Shown piece by piece: positions 8,472-16,890 of a stretch of DNA of 64,000 nt. The DNA is from Oribacterium sp. KHPX15 (lineage in GTDB: Bacteria; Bacillota; Clostridia; Lachnospirales; Lachnospiraceae), in contig NZ_FNRG01000004.1 in NCBI RefSeq assembly GCF_900107835.1, positions 62,001 to 126,000 of the forward strand, read 5' to 3'. The notes below the pieces were generated by a model, which ran no database searches, was not told the DNA's origin, and saw nothing but the letters and a program-made list of their open reading frames with translations. The first letter of the stretch is position 1. The number at the start of each line of letters is the position of its first letter. The position numbers and the translations under genes are program-made.

Positions 8472-9785
8472 ATGGAAGAGGTATCACTCAGTAAGGAACT
8501 GATGGACAATTATACCGATATTCTCCGAAATGAACTGATCCCTGCCATGGGATGTACAGAGCCTATCGCCATTGCCTATGCAGCTGCTATGGCAAGAAAG
8601 GTTCTGGAGGATGAACCGGTCCATATCACCATCAATTGTTCCGGCAATATGATCAAGAATGTAAAGGGCGTTAAGGTTCCCAATTCCAGTGGTCAGAGAG
8701 GCATCGAGGTTGCAGCTACACTTGGAGTTGTAGGCGGTAATCCGGATAAAAAGCTGGAGGTTATAGCAGCGGTTACAGATGAGGACCGTGAGAAGACCAG
8801 AGAGCTGGTTTCTGAGAATTTCTGTGATTGTAACTATGTCGAGAATGTTCCCAATCTGTATATTCAGGCTGTCATCAGGAGCAAAGATCATGAAGCCGAG
8901 GTTGTGATAGCAGAGCATCACACAGACATTAAACTTATCAAAAAGGATGGTAAGGTGCTGGTAGAGCATGGCACAAAGAATGAGTATTCGGAATCTATTC
9001 ATTCCGGAGACAGAAGCCTCATGAGCTTCAAGGGACTTCTTGATTATGCAAATCAGGTGGACCTTTCAGAGGTTGAGGATATACTGAACCGTCAGATAAA
9101 GATGAATTCCGCTATTGCACAGGAAGGTCTGGATAACCCCTGGGGTGCCAGCGTCGGAAAGACCATCCTTGAGAGCTTCGGGAATAATGTCAAGTCCCGT
9201 GCCTGTGCTTGCGCCGCAGCAGGATCCGACGCCAGAATGTCGGGATGCCCCATGCCGGTAGTTATAAACTCCGGCTCCGGTAATCAGGGAATCACAGTAA
9301 CCATGCCGGTTGTGGTATACGCAAAGGAGTTCCTGATCTCAGATGAAAAGCGTATGCGTGCACTCATTGTCTCAAATCTTGTGTCTATCTATATAAAGCA
9401 TTATATCGGCGCCCTTTCTGCATTCTGCGGAGCGGTAAGTGCTTCCTGCGGAGCCGGAGCAGCCATTACCTACATGAGCGGCGGAGATTATGCCCACATT
9501 GCAAAAACCATTACCAACACCATTGCCAATGTAGGCGGAATCGTATGTGACGGTGCAAAGCCAAGCTGTGCTGCCAAAATTGCTGCCTCGGTTCATGCAG
9601 CTATACTTGCCCACTACATGAGCATGAATGATAAGTCATTCCAGCCCGGCGAAGGTATCGTTGAAGCTGATGTGGAACAGACCATAAAGAACATGGGCTA
9701 CATCGGAAAGATAGGTATGATGCCTACAGATAAGGAGATTCTCAATGTCATGACCGACAGGGTTGATGTTGGTGCCTGTCTGTAA
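8472..9785 (+). CDS. cyuA: L-cysteine desulfidase (CyuA/UPF0597 family)
   Basis: A 437-residue member of the UPF0597/COG3681 family, which includes archaeal L-cysteine desulfidase and E. coli CyuA (YhaM). These Fe-S enzymes split L-cysteine to pyruvate, ammonia and sulfide, and are related to the two-part L-serine dehydratases. Family motifs are AMGCTEPIAIAYA (Cys28), GSGNQGITVTMPV and CDGAKPSCAAKIA; the cysteines fit a [4Fe-4S] site. AGGAGGTAAT sits before ATG 8472. Next come a symporter and a minimal Suf pair, making a cysteine/sulfide theme. Residual doubt is cysteine versus serine as substrate. Confidence 0.88.
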   Translation: MEEVSLSKELMDNYTDILRNELIPAMGCTEPIAIAYAAAMARKVLEDEPVHITINCSGNMIKNVKGVKVPNSSGQRGIEVAATLGVVGGNPDKKLEVIAAVTDEDREKTRELVSENFCDCNYVENVPNLYIQAVIRSKDHEAEVVIAEHHTDIKLIKKDGKVLVEHGTKNEYSESIHSGDRSLMSFKGLLDYANQVDLSEVEDILNRQIKMNSAIAQEGLDNPWGASVGKTILESFGNNVKSRACACAAAGSDARMSGCPMPVVINSGSGNQGITVTMPVVVYAKEFLISDEKRMRALIVSNLVSIYIKHYIGALSAFCGAVSASCGAGAAITYMSGGDYAHIAKTITNTIANVGGIVCDGAKPSCAAKIAASVHAAILAHYMSMNDKSFQPGEGIVEADVEQTIKNMGYIGKIGMMPTDKEILNVMTDRVDVGACL

Positions 9786-9877
9786 TTAAAGCCGTGACAT
9801 TGTTTGTGCAAATTGTATATTTCGTGCTGGATATGTCAGGTTTAATTGTGTATTATATATTAGAAATCTATAAAAAT

Positions 9878-9940
9878 GCCGGTTATTAGGGGCCGGCATT
9901 AAACACCGGTAATTAAAAAATCTACGGCCGGTGTTCCCTA
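9878..9940 (+). other. Intergenic hairpins after cyuA
   Basis: AACACCGG (about 9901-9908) can pair with CCGGTGTT (9928-9935), and CCGG pairs with GGCCGG just upstream. There is no T run. The structure lies in the leader or end region just before the symporter ribosome site, so it may be a weak terminator or a leader structure. Confidence 0.4.
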
Positions 9941-9959
9941 AAAAAAGGAGGACATGGGG

Positions 9960-11204
9960 ATGGAAAAGAAAGGCTTTATTCACAGTTTACCGTTTAAGCT
10001 TCTGTGTGCCCTGGCTTTGGGTATCATAGTCGGACTTGCGCTGAACGCTTCGGACGGCTCAGCATTATCAACCGCAGTACTAAACGTGCTTGTATGCGTT
10101 AAGTACATCGTGGGACAGTTCATCAGTTTCTGCGTACCGCTTATCATAATCGGATTTATCGCACCCTCTATCACAAGACTTGGAAACAACGCATCAAGAA
10201 TGCTCATGGTTGCACTTTGCATCGCTTATGTTTCATCCATCGGTGCAGCATTCTTCGCAACAGCATCAGGCTATGCGATCCTTCCTCATATGGCTATCAA
10301 TCCTGAGGTTGACGGACTTAAGGAGATCCCTTCACCTGTATTTGCGCTTGATATCCCGCAGATCATGCCGGTTATGTCAGCATTATTCTTCTCAGTACTG
10401 GTAGGACTTGCAGCAGCATGGAATTCAAGTAAGTACATCACAAACATTCTGGAGGAGTTCCAGGGTATCGTTCTCAGCATCGTAACAAAGTTCGTTATCC
10501 CGGTGCTTCCGATCCTTATCGGAACAACCTTCTGCACACTCGCTTATGAGGGAACAATCACAAAGCAGCTTCCGATATTCCTTGCAATTATCATCATCGT
10601 AATGATAGGACATTATATCTGGCTTGCACTTCTTTACGGTATTGCAGGTGCATATTCAGGAAGAAATCCTATGAACATCCTGAAGAATTACGGTCCTGCA
10701 TACATGACCGCCGTTGGTACAATGTCATCGGCCGCAACACTTTCAGTTGCTCTTCAGTGTGCAAAGAAATCAGAGCCTACATTGAGAAGCGACATGGTAA
10801 GCTTTGGCATCCCGCTTTTTGCAAACATTCATCTTTGCGGATCTGTTATGACTGAGACCTTCTTCGTTATGGCAGTATCAAAGATGCTTTACGGAACCTT
10901 CCCGCCTGTATCCAAGATGATACTTTTCTGTCTTCTTCTTGGTGTATTTGCCATCGGAGCTCCCGGTGTTCCGGGCGGAACTGTTATGGCGTCCCTTGGT
11001 CTTATCATCAGCGTACTTGGCTTCGATGAGACCGGAACCGCACTTATGCTCACAATCTTCGCACTTCAGGATTCCTTCGGTACAGCATGTAACGTAACCG
11101 GAGACGGTGCCCTTTCACTTATCCTTACAGGTTATGCTGAGAAGCACGGTATCTCGGAAGAGTCTGATGAAATGAAGAAAGCTTCAGGATCGAAAATAGC
11201 ATAA
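9960..11204 (+). CDS. DAACS-family sodium:amino acid/dicarboxylate symporter
   Basis: A 414-residue membrane protein of the GltP/SstT class (dicarboxylate/amino acid:cation symporters). It has about eight hydrophobic helices with the re-entrant, Ser/Thr-rich family segments (SSAATLSVALQCAK, LGVFAIGAPGVPGG). I prefer ATG 9960 over 9954 because AGGAGG (9946-9951) is 8 nt before 9960 but only 2 nt before 9954. The position between cyuA and sufC suggests uptake of cysteine, cystine or serine, but substrate is inference. A strong terminator follows. Confidence 0.87.
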   Translation: MEKKGFIHSLPFKLLCALALGIIVGLALNASDGSALSTAVLNVLVCVKYIVGQFISFCVPLIIIGFIAPSITRLGNNASRMLMVALCIAYVSSIGAAFFATASGYAILPHMAINPEVDGLKEIPSPVFALDIPQIMPVMSALFFSVLVGLAAAWNSSKYITNILEEFQGIVLSIVTKFVIPVLPILIGTTFCTLAYEGTITKQLPIFLAIIIIVMIGHYIWLALLYGIAGAYSGRNPMNILKNYGPAYMTAVGTMSSAATLSVALQCAKKSEPTLRSDMVSFGIPLFANIHLCGSVMTETFFVMAVSKMLYGTFPPVSKMILFCLLLGVFAIGAPGVPGGTVMASLGLIISVLGFDETGTALMLTIFALQDSFGTACNVTGDGALSLILTGYAEKHGISEESDEMKKASGSKIA

Positions 11205-11219
11205 TTATCAAAACAGGCT

Positions 11220-11256
11220 GATCCTCGGGATTCGCTAAAATCCCGAGGATCTTTTT
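11220..11256 (+). terminator. Rho-independent terminator
   Basis: GATCCTCGGGA (11220-11230) pairs perfectly with TCCCGAGGATC (11241-11251), followed by TTTTT. It ends the symporter transcript. Confidence 0.92.
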
Positions 11257-11345
11257 GTATTTCTTAGATAAATACATTATTTCTCTAGAAAACCACATTC
11301 CAGTGTGATACTATAGTGAAACACTAGGATATCGGAGGTTATAGT

Positions 11346-12101
11346 ATGCTTGAATTACAAAATGTCTCCTTCCAGGTAGATACGGAAGGGCAGGACAAGG
11401 AAATCATCAGAGACATCACTTTATCGATCCCTGATGATAAGCTGGTTGTCATAACAGGACCAAACGGAGGAGGAAAGTCCACACTTGCGAGACTTATAGC
11501 AGGTATCGAAAAACCCACATCCGGAAAGATCCTTTTTAACGGAGAGGACATAACTGACATGTCCATCACAGACAGAGCGAAAAAGGGAATTGGCTTTGCT
11601 TTCCAGCAGCCCGTAAAATTCAAAGGCATACAGGTTTTTGATCTTATAAAGCTTGCTACCGGAAAGAATATCTCCATCGCAAACGCCTGCAATTACCTTT
11701 CAGAGGTTGGCCTTTGTGCAAGAGATTACATTAACCGCGAGGTTAACAGCAGCCTCTCCGGCGGAGAATTAAAGCGTATCGAAATCGCAACGGTTCTTGC
11801 CAAAGCATCAAAGCTCTCTGTTTTCGATGAGCCTGAGGCAGGCATCGACCTCTGGAGCTTTCAGAATCTCATAGAGGTATTCCAGCGCATGAGAAAGAAC
11901 ATCCAGGAAAGCTCCATCCTCATCATTTCTCATCAGGAGAGAATCCTTAACATAGCAGATGAGATCATAGTTATAAGAGACGGTAATGTTGTTAAGCGCG
12001 GTGCTAAGGATGAGGTGCTTCCTGAGCTTATGGGCACAACCTCAGCCGTTCCTGCCTGCAAAACTATCGAAAAGGTAATGGGAGGTGAGAAGGATGCTTA
12101 A
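11346..12101 (+). CDS. sufC: SufC-like Fe-S assembly ATPase
   Basis: A 251-residue soluble ABC ATPase. Walker A is GPNGGGKST (38-46), the signature is LSGGE (137-141), and Walker B is SVFDEPEAGID (158-168), with the SufC-typical wording around it. It would power a SufBC-type scaffold that builds Fe-S clusters in the cytoplasm. The next gene overlaps by 8 bases, so the two are translationally coupled. Only SufC and one SufB/D-like protein are present; SufS and SufU are absent from the neighbourhood, as in the minimal two-gene SUF-like systems of archaea and anaerobes. CGGAGG precedes ATG 11346. Confidence 0.9.
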   Translation: MLELQNVSFQVDTEGQDKEIIRDITLSIPDDKLVVITGPNGGGKSTLARLIAGIEKPTSGKILFNGEDITDMSITDRAKKGIGFAFQQPVKFKGIQVFDLIKLATGKNISIANACNYLSEVGLCARDYINREVNSSLSGGELKRIEIATVLAKASKLSVFDEPEAGIDLWSFQNLIEVFQRMRKNIQESSILIISHQERILNIADEIIVIRDGNVVKRGAKDEVLPELMGTTSAVPACKTIEKVMGGEKDA

Positions 12102-13020
12102 GCTTGACGAAATTCAGAAGAGACTCCTTAAGGAGGTTGCAGATCTTCACAAGGTTCCGGAAGGTGCCTACAACATCCGTTCAAACGGAACTTCCGCAGG
12201 ACGTGTTTCCACAGAAAACATTGAGATCACTCCAAGAGAAGACGGACAGGGTCTGACCATCCGCATTAAGCCCGGCACAAAGAACGAGAGCGTTCATATC
12301 CCTGTTGTTATGACCCAGACAGGACTTAAAGAGATAGTGTACAACGACTTCTATATCGGTGAAGATGCCGATGTAACCATCGTTGCAGGATGCGGAATCG
12401 ATAACTGCGGTTCCCAGGATTCAGAGCATGATGGTATCCATCGTTTTTATGTGGGTAAGAATGCTCACATCCGCTATGTGGAGAAGCATTATGGTTCCGG
12501 TACAGGAAGCGGTAAGAGGATCCTTAACCCGGGCACAGAGGTTTACCAGGAAGAGGGCAGTTCAGTTGAGATGGAGATGGTTCAGATCAAGGGTGTGGAT
12601 GATACAAACCGTTCCACAACCGCTGAACTTGCTGCCGGCGCAAAGCTTGTGGTGAGAGAGCGTCTCATGACTCACGGAGACCAAAAGGCCTACAGTACTT
12701 ATGTTGTAAACCTTAACGGAGAGGGAGCCAGCGCCGATGTTGTTTCCAGATCCGTAGCAAGAGATGATTCATACCAGAAATTTGATGCGAAGCTTGTGGG
12801 TAATGCTGCCTGCTCAGGTCACACAGAGTGTGATTCCATCATCATGGACAAAGGTAAGATCCTTGCGGTTCCCGCTCTTGAGGCCAATGATCTCGACGCA
12901 GCACTTGTGCATGAAGCCGCCATCGGAAAGATCGCGGGCGACCAGATCATCAAGCTGATGACTCTCGGTCTCACTGAAGCTGAGGCAGAAGAGCAGATCA
13001 TAAACGGATTCCTGAAGTAA
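12094..13020 (+). CDS. sufB: Short SufB/SufD-like Fe-S scaffold protein
   Basis: A 308-residue SufB/SufD-fold protein: a right-handed beta-helix core ending in the characteristic LVHEAAIGKIAGDQI and LMTLGLTEAEAEE region. It is shorter than typical SufB (about 470) or SufD (about 420), matching the compact scaffold of two-gene SUF-like minimal systems. The start is ATG 12094, 6 nt after GGAGGTGA, and overlaps the end of sufC; an upstream in-frame GTG at 12085 lies inside that ribosome site. A CGIDNCG motif offers possible ligands. Role as scaffold is inferred from family and pairing. Confidence 0.87.
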   Translation: MLKLDEIQKRLLKEVADLHKVPEGAYNIRSNGTSAGRVSTENIEITPREDGQGLTIRIKPGTKNESVHIPVVMTQTGLKEIVYNDFYIGEDADVTIVAGCGIDNCGSQDSEHDGIHRFYVGKNAHIRYVEKHYGSGTGSGKRILNPGTEVYQEEGSSVEMEMVQIKGVDDTNRSTTAELAAGAKLVVRERLMTHGDQKAYSTYVVNLNGEGASADVVSRSVARDDSYQKFDAKLVGNAACSGHTECDSIIMDKGKILAVPALEANDLDAALVHEAAIGKIAGDQIIKLMTLGLTEAEAEEQIINGFLK

Positions 13021-13056
13021 AACATAAAATTTGTTTCCGATATTTAAAAATACTAA

Positions 13057-13104
13057 AGCCGGCGGGCATACCATTTTAATGGATGCCCACCGGCTCTTTC
13101 TTAT
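13057..13104 (+). terminator. Terminator with GCCGG-GGGCAT outer stem (short form)
   Basis: AGCCGGCGGGCAT (13057-13069) pairs with ATGCCCACCGGCT (13083-13095), and CCATT pairs with AATGG inside. CTTTCTT follows. It separates the convergent sufB and diguanylate cyclase genes. The outer stem resembles the large hairpins at 24899, 26513 and 44483. Confidence 0.75.
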
Positions 13105-13109
13105 CGTAA

Positions 13110-14597
13110 TTATTCTTTTTTATACACAGCACACTGTGCTTTTCCGTTTTCCTTGGCTTTATATACTGCTGTATCAGCATTATCAAAACAGTTTTTTATG
13201 GTATCATGAGGCTGAATGTCAGCGATGCCGCAGCTGAAGGATACTGTCTGCTTAGTTTCCCTGGCCATTATGGATTCCTGTATGCCATTCATTATCTTCA
13301 GTGCCTCGCCGGAATCCCGGAAGATCACACCGGCAAATTCATCTCCGCCCCATCTTGCCACACGTCCCTCGGTTCCGATACCGTTTTTCAACTCATCAGC
13401 CACCATACGAAGCACTGTATTTCCGTACAGATGACCGTAAGTGTCATTAAAAGACTTGAAATTGTCTATATCCAGAACAAAAAATGAGGCTTTGGACTTT
13501 TTAAACCAGGATTTGGAATATCTTTCAAAGTCCTCCTTGAAGATTTTATTATTTTGAAGTCCGGTTACATCATCCGTATTGAGACTGATCGCTGTCATCC
13601 TCTGAAGCTTTATGAGGAAGGTAAAACTTATGATTACATATATGATCAGTATGATAATCATAAAAGCTATGCGCTGAACAGATTTTTTTAAAAATCCCCG
13701 AATGGTCTCTGTAGTATCCTTTTTAACTACTATGTTCCATTTCATTTCATCATTCTTTTTGACGCAATAGCAGTTACTTCCTTTTGTGAAGCGTTTTCCT
13801 TCTTCAGGAACTTCACCTACTATATAATCCTTGGTAACACCCATCTTTTCCACGGCATCGGCCACATTCATAAAAGCCCCGTTACTGTCAAAAAAAGAGG
13901 AAAGGGCATTACCCGAATTGACAACACATATATCTACACCCAGTCGCCCCGTCAGATCATCTATAAAATCCTGAAACCCTTTTATCTCTCTGCCCGATCC
14001 CACAACTCCAAGAGTTTTCCCTTCCGAGTCCTTAACGAGACAGTTCACAAAGATAGTTACGTTATAATCATTTACCTCATCTCGGTCAACCTGTATATCA
14101 TAGTCATTATTGAGATTAAGAAAATTAAAATACCATACATCATAATCAGACGCCGGAGAGACAGTCCTGTTGAGGCCTCCGTCATAGTAATAATTCCAGG
14201 TTTTGTCGGAGACAAAAAAAACCACATCGTAGTCATACTTTTCCTTGTAATTCTTAAGATAACGGTACAGCACCTGGTGATGTGCCGAATCAACATCATT
14301 TGTTTCTTCCATACACCATTCCTTAAGGAAAAGATCATTGGCCATCATCTCGCCTGCGACACGCTGTGATAATGAAAAATTCGTGATCTGGGCATTGATG
14401 TCTACGGCAGCCATTTCCGCGTCATTCTGTGCCTGTTTAAAAGCCAGTTCCTTAAAATAGGCATATTCATTGGTCTGGATACCAAAAAAAACCGCAAGGG
14501 CCATGAAAATTATAATTAAATTGGCTATCAGATAAGCATTTTTATTCTTCATACATGTCCTCATAAAAGCATTAAACCGCTTTTCTACATATATCAT
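13110..14597 (-). CDS. Membrane diguanylate cyclase with Cache-type sensor
   Basis: A 495-residue protein expected to make c-di-GMP from two GTP. There is one membrane helix near 21-40, an extracytoplasmic dCache-like sensor (about 45-295, with WYFNFLNLN and GVVGSGREIKGF), a second helix near 308-328 and a GGDEF domain from about 335. The active site RWGGDEF (417-421 for GGDEF) is intact. No RxxD inhibitory site lies just before it, so product inhibition at that site is unlikely. It is transcribed away from the FIST-GGDEF gene. Confidence 0.9.
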   Translation of the reverse strand: MIYVEKRFNAFMRTCMKNKNAYLIANLIIIFMALAVFFGIQTNEYAYFKELAFKQAQNDAEMAAVDINAQITNFSLSQRVAGEMMANDLFLKEWCMEETNDVDSAHHQVLYRYLKNYKEKYDYDVVFFVSDKTWNYYYDGGLNRTVSPASDYDVWYFNFLNLNNDYDIQVDRDEVNDYNVTIFVNCLVKDSEGKTLGVVGSGREIKGFQDFIDDLTGRLGVDICVVNSGNALSSFFDSNGAFMNVADAVEKMGVTKDYIVGEVPEEGKRFTKGSNCYCVKKNDEMKWNIVVKKDTTETIRGFLKKSVQRIAFMIIILIIYVIISFTFLIKLQRMTAISLNTDDVTGLQNNKIFKEDFERYSKSWFKKSKASFFVLDIDNFKSFNDTYGHLYGNTVLRMVADELKNGIGTEGRVARWGGDEFAGVIFRDSGEALKIMNGIQESIMARETKQTVSFSCGIADIQPHDTIKNCFDNADTAVYKAKENGKAQCAVYKKE

Positions 14598-14788
14598 CGT
14601 AAAAAAACCTCAAAATAATAAGCCCGAAAAACGGTGTTTCCAAAATCACCGCCTTTTTAAACTGATAAAAATCAGAAAACTGCCGACAGATAACATATAG
14701 ATTTTGTATTCACAAAACGTTCTGCAGCTTTTTCATGTGATATAAAAGCTGTTTTATTGATACAGGAATAACCAAAAGGAGACTATGG
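14598..14788. promoter_or_regulatory. Divergent intergenic region between two cyclase genes
   Basis: This 191-base AT-rich gap must hold both start regions. CGGTG (about 14635) pairs with CACCG across about 10 nt. GATATAAAAGCTG near 14739 could hold a -10 for the FIST gene. No convincing -35/-10 pair stands out. Confidence 0.3.
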
Positions 14789-16564
14789 ATGAAACAGTTT
14801 CAAGTTACTTTTCAAAAACCGGAAGACTCCGTGGAAGCCTTACATAAATTAAGAGAACAAACCGGTCCGGGGCAGGAAGATCATTTACTTTTTCAGCTTT
14901 TCAGCAGATCTCTGGAAAGAGATGCCATCGAGTATGTTTGTAAGAAGCTGGAAAATGAATTCCCCGGTGCCGCCTATGTCGGTTGTTCAACGGCAGGGAG
15001 CATCATTGAGGGGGATCTGAGCACAGATACTTATGCTCTGGTTTGCACCTTGTTTGAATCACCTACAGCAAAAGTGGATGTAAAACAGTATCGTCTGGAT
15101 ATGGAAAGTGTTGACGGTGTTATGCCAAAGGTTGCCAGCTTTGCCAATGAGAACAGCTGGGTTAAAGCCATACTTTTTTATACTACGGTATGGAAAACTT
15201 CCATGACAAAGCTGTGCACCGGACTTGATGAAGTAAGATCTGACGTCAGCATCATGGGCGGCGGAGCTTTCAATGCTGCTCTGGATTCTTTCTCCTCCTA
15301 TGTGCTTTCAAATGGAGGAAACGCTGCTGATCACAGTATAGTATTTGTTTTCATAGGCGGAGATGATCTGGTTGTGAACAGCAGATATATCAGCGGCTGG
15401 AAACCCCTTGGCAAATATATGGACATTACGAAAGCAATGGGTAATGTCCTTCAGGAAATCGATGGTGTCAGTGCATTCAACATTTACCACCGATACCTGA
15501 AAATCGAAAATGACGATACCTTTTTATACAATACCCTTGAATTCCCATACATCATCAAGAGAAACGGAATTGACATCCTGCGCCACCCTCAGCAATGTCT
15601 GAAGGACGGTTCTCTTGTCATGGCTTCTGATGTGGAGAATACTTCAAAGATCAGACTTGCTTACGGAGATCCTGTAACCATCATGGAATCCATATATCAG
15701 AATATCCGGGAAATACAAAAAGAAGACCCTGATGTCATCATGATCTTTTCATGTGCCGGAAGAAAAGCCTTCTGGGGAGACAGTGAGATCGGAAATGAAA
15801 CCAAAGCCTTTGAGACTATAGCACCTTCATCTGGTTTCTATACCATAAGTGAATTCCTGAGAACGGATGACAACGTAAATCAGCACAATCTTACTCTGGT
15901 CATCGCTACCCTGAAGGAAATGATCCCGGGAAGAGAGCACCGGAAAAAAACCGCCTGTGAGGAGATTCATGGCAGTAAGAGACTTTCAACCGTTGAGCGT
16001 CTTGCAAACTTTATAGAACAGGCTACAAGTGAACTTGAAACCGCCAACGAACAACTCTCAGACATGAATCAGAAACTCAGCAACATGGCTATCACTGACG
16101 GACTGACACAGCTGCTTAATCGCGGCGAGATCCAGAGGAGGATAACTGAAGCTGCTGAGTCAGATTCTTATGAAACTGTTTCACTTGTCATGATGGATAT
16201 CGATAATTTCAAAAAGGTTAACGATAACTTCGGACATAATGAAGGTGATTATGTAATCCGAACTCTGGCAGAGGTTATGAAGAAACAAACCTCGGAAATA
16301 ACCGATGCTTCGGCAGGACGATGGGGTGGTGAAGAATTCATGATACTGCTTCCCGGAATGGGTAAGGAAAAAGCATATGAAATTGCAGAAGCAATCCGAA
16401 AGGCCTTTTCTGACATCACATTTCCTCTGGCCGGAAACTGCACCATAAGTCTGGGTGTTGCAGAAAACCAGAACCGGGAAACCGGAGACAGCCTTGCTTC
16501 CCATGCGGATCAGGCGCTCTATGAAGCAAAAAATACAGGCAAAAACAAAACTGTGATCTATTAA
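14789..16564 (+). CDS. FIST-domain diguanylate cyclase
   Basis: A 591-residue cytoplasmic protein. Residues 1-385 form FIST-N and FIST-C (AAYVGCSTAGSIIEG, VIMIFSCAGRKAFWG), a sensor fold predicted to bind small ligands such as amino acids. A coiled coil follows at about 400-432, then a GGDEF domain with an intact GGEEF site (513-517) and the DxLTxLxNR-like entry DGLTQLLNRGE. No RxxD I-site is visible. It probably makes c-di-GMP in response to a soluble ligand. The gene is divergent from the Cache-GGDEF gene and is followed by a terminator. ATG 14789 has AAAGGAGAC upstream. Confidence 0.92.
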   Translation: MKQFQVTFQKPEDSVEALHKLREQTGPGQEDHLLFQLFSRSLERDAIEYVCKKLENEFPGAAYVGCSTAGSIIEGDLSTDTYALVCTLFESPTAKVDVKQYRLDMESVDGVMPKVASFANENSWVKAILFYTTVWKTSMTKLCTGLDEVRSDVSIMGGGAFNAALDSFSSYVLSNGGNAADHSIVFVFIGGDDLVVNSRYISGWKPLGKYMDITKAMGNVLQEIDGVSAFNIYHRYLKIENDDTFLYNTLEFPYIIKRNGIDILRHPQQCLKDGSLVMASDVENTSKIRLAYGDPVTIMESIYQNIREIQKEDPDVIMIFSCAGRKAFWGDSEIGNETKAFETIAPSSGFYTISEFLRTDDNVNQHNLTLVIATLKEMIPGREHRKKTACEEIHGSKRLSTVERLANFIEQATSELETANEQLSDMNQKLSNMAITDGLTQLLNRGEIQRRITEAAESDSYETVSLVMMDIDNFKKVNDNFGHNEGDYVIRTLAEVMKKQTSEITDASAGRWGGEEFMILLPGMGKEKAYEIAEAIRKAFSDITFPLAGNCTISLGVAENQNRETGDSLASHADQALYEAKNTGKNKTVIY

Positions 16565-16587
16565 TGATTGTATAACTCTTTTTCCCC

Positions 16588-16631
16588 AATATCGGACAGG
16601 TCGGTGCTTTACCGCCTGTCCGATATTATTT
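16588..16631 (+). terminator. Rho-independent terminator
   Basis: AATATCGGACAGG (16588-16600) pairs perfectly with CCTGTCCGATATT (16615-16627), followed by a T-rich stretch. It ends the FIST-GGDEF transcript. Confidence 0.88.
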
Positions 16632-16726
16632 CTTCTCATAATATTCATACGAGATTCTTTATCTGAGATACGTCTCTTATCAACAATACGAATAGTCAAT
16701 ATTACCAAAAAGAATATAAGACGTAA

Positions 16727-16798
16727 TTGACATGTCCTTTATTTAAGGCGTATAATTTGCATTATATTAAAGGACATATTAATTGTGTCTTTTATTTA
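16727..16798 (+). promoter_or_regulatory. Citrate synthase promoter with inverted-repeat operator
   Basis: TTGACA (16727-16732) and TATAAT (16751-16756) are 18 nt apart. ATGTCCTTTA (16732-16741) and TAAAGGACAT (16768-16777) form a perfect 10-bp inverted repeat straddling the -10. The left half recurs as TGTCTTTTATTTA at 16786-16798. The placement fits a repressor site for the next gene. Confidence 0.7.
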
Positions 16799-16890
16799 GC
16801 AACTTGAATCTATGACTACAAGTGTTGTGTCAGCCATTTGGAAAACATATTTTTAACGGTTGGCATACCTACAAGGGGAAGGGGAACAAT

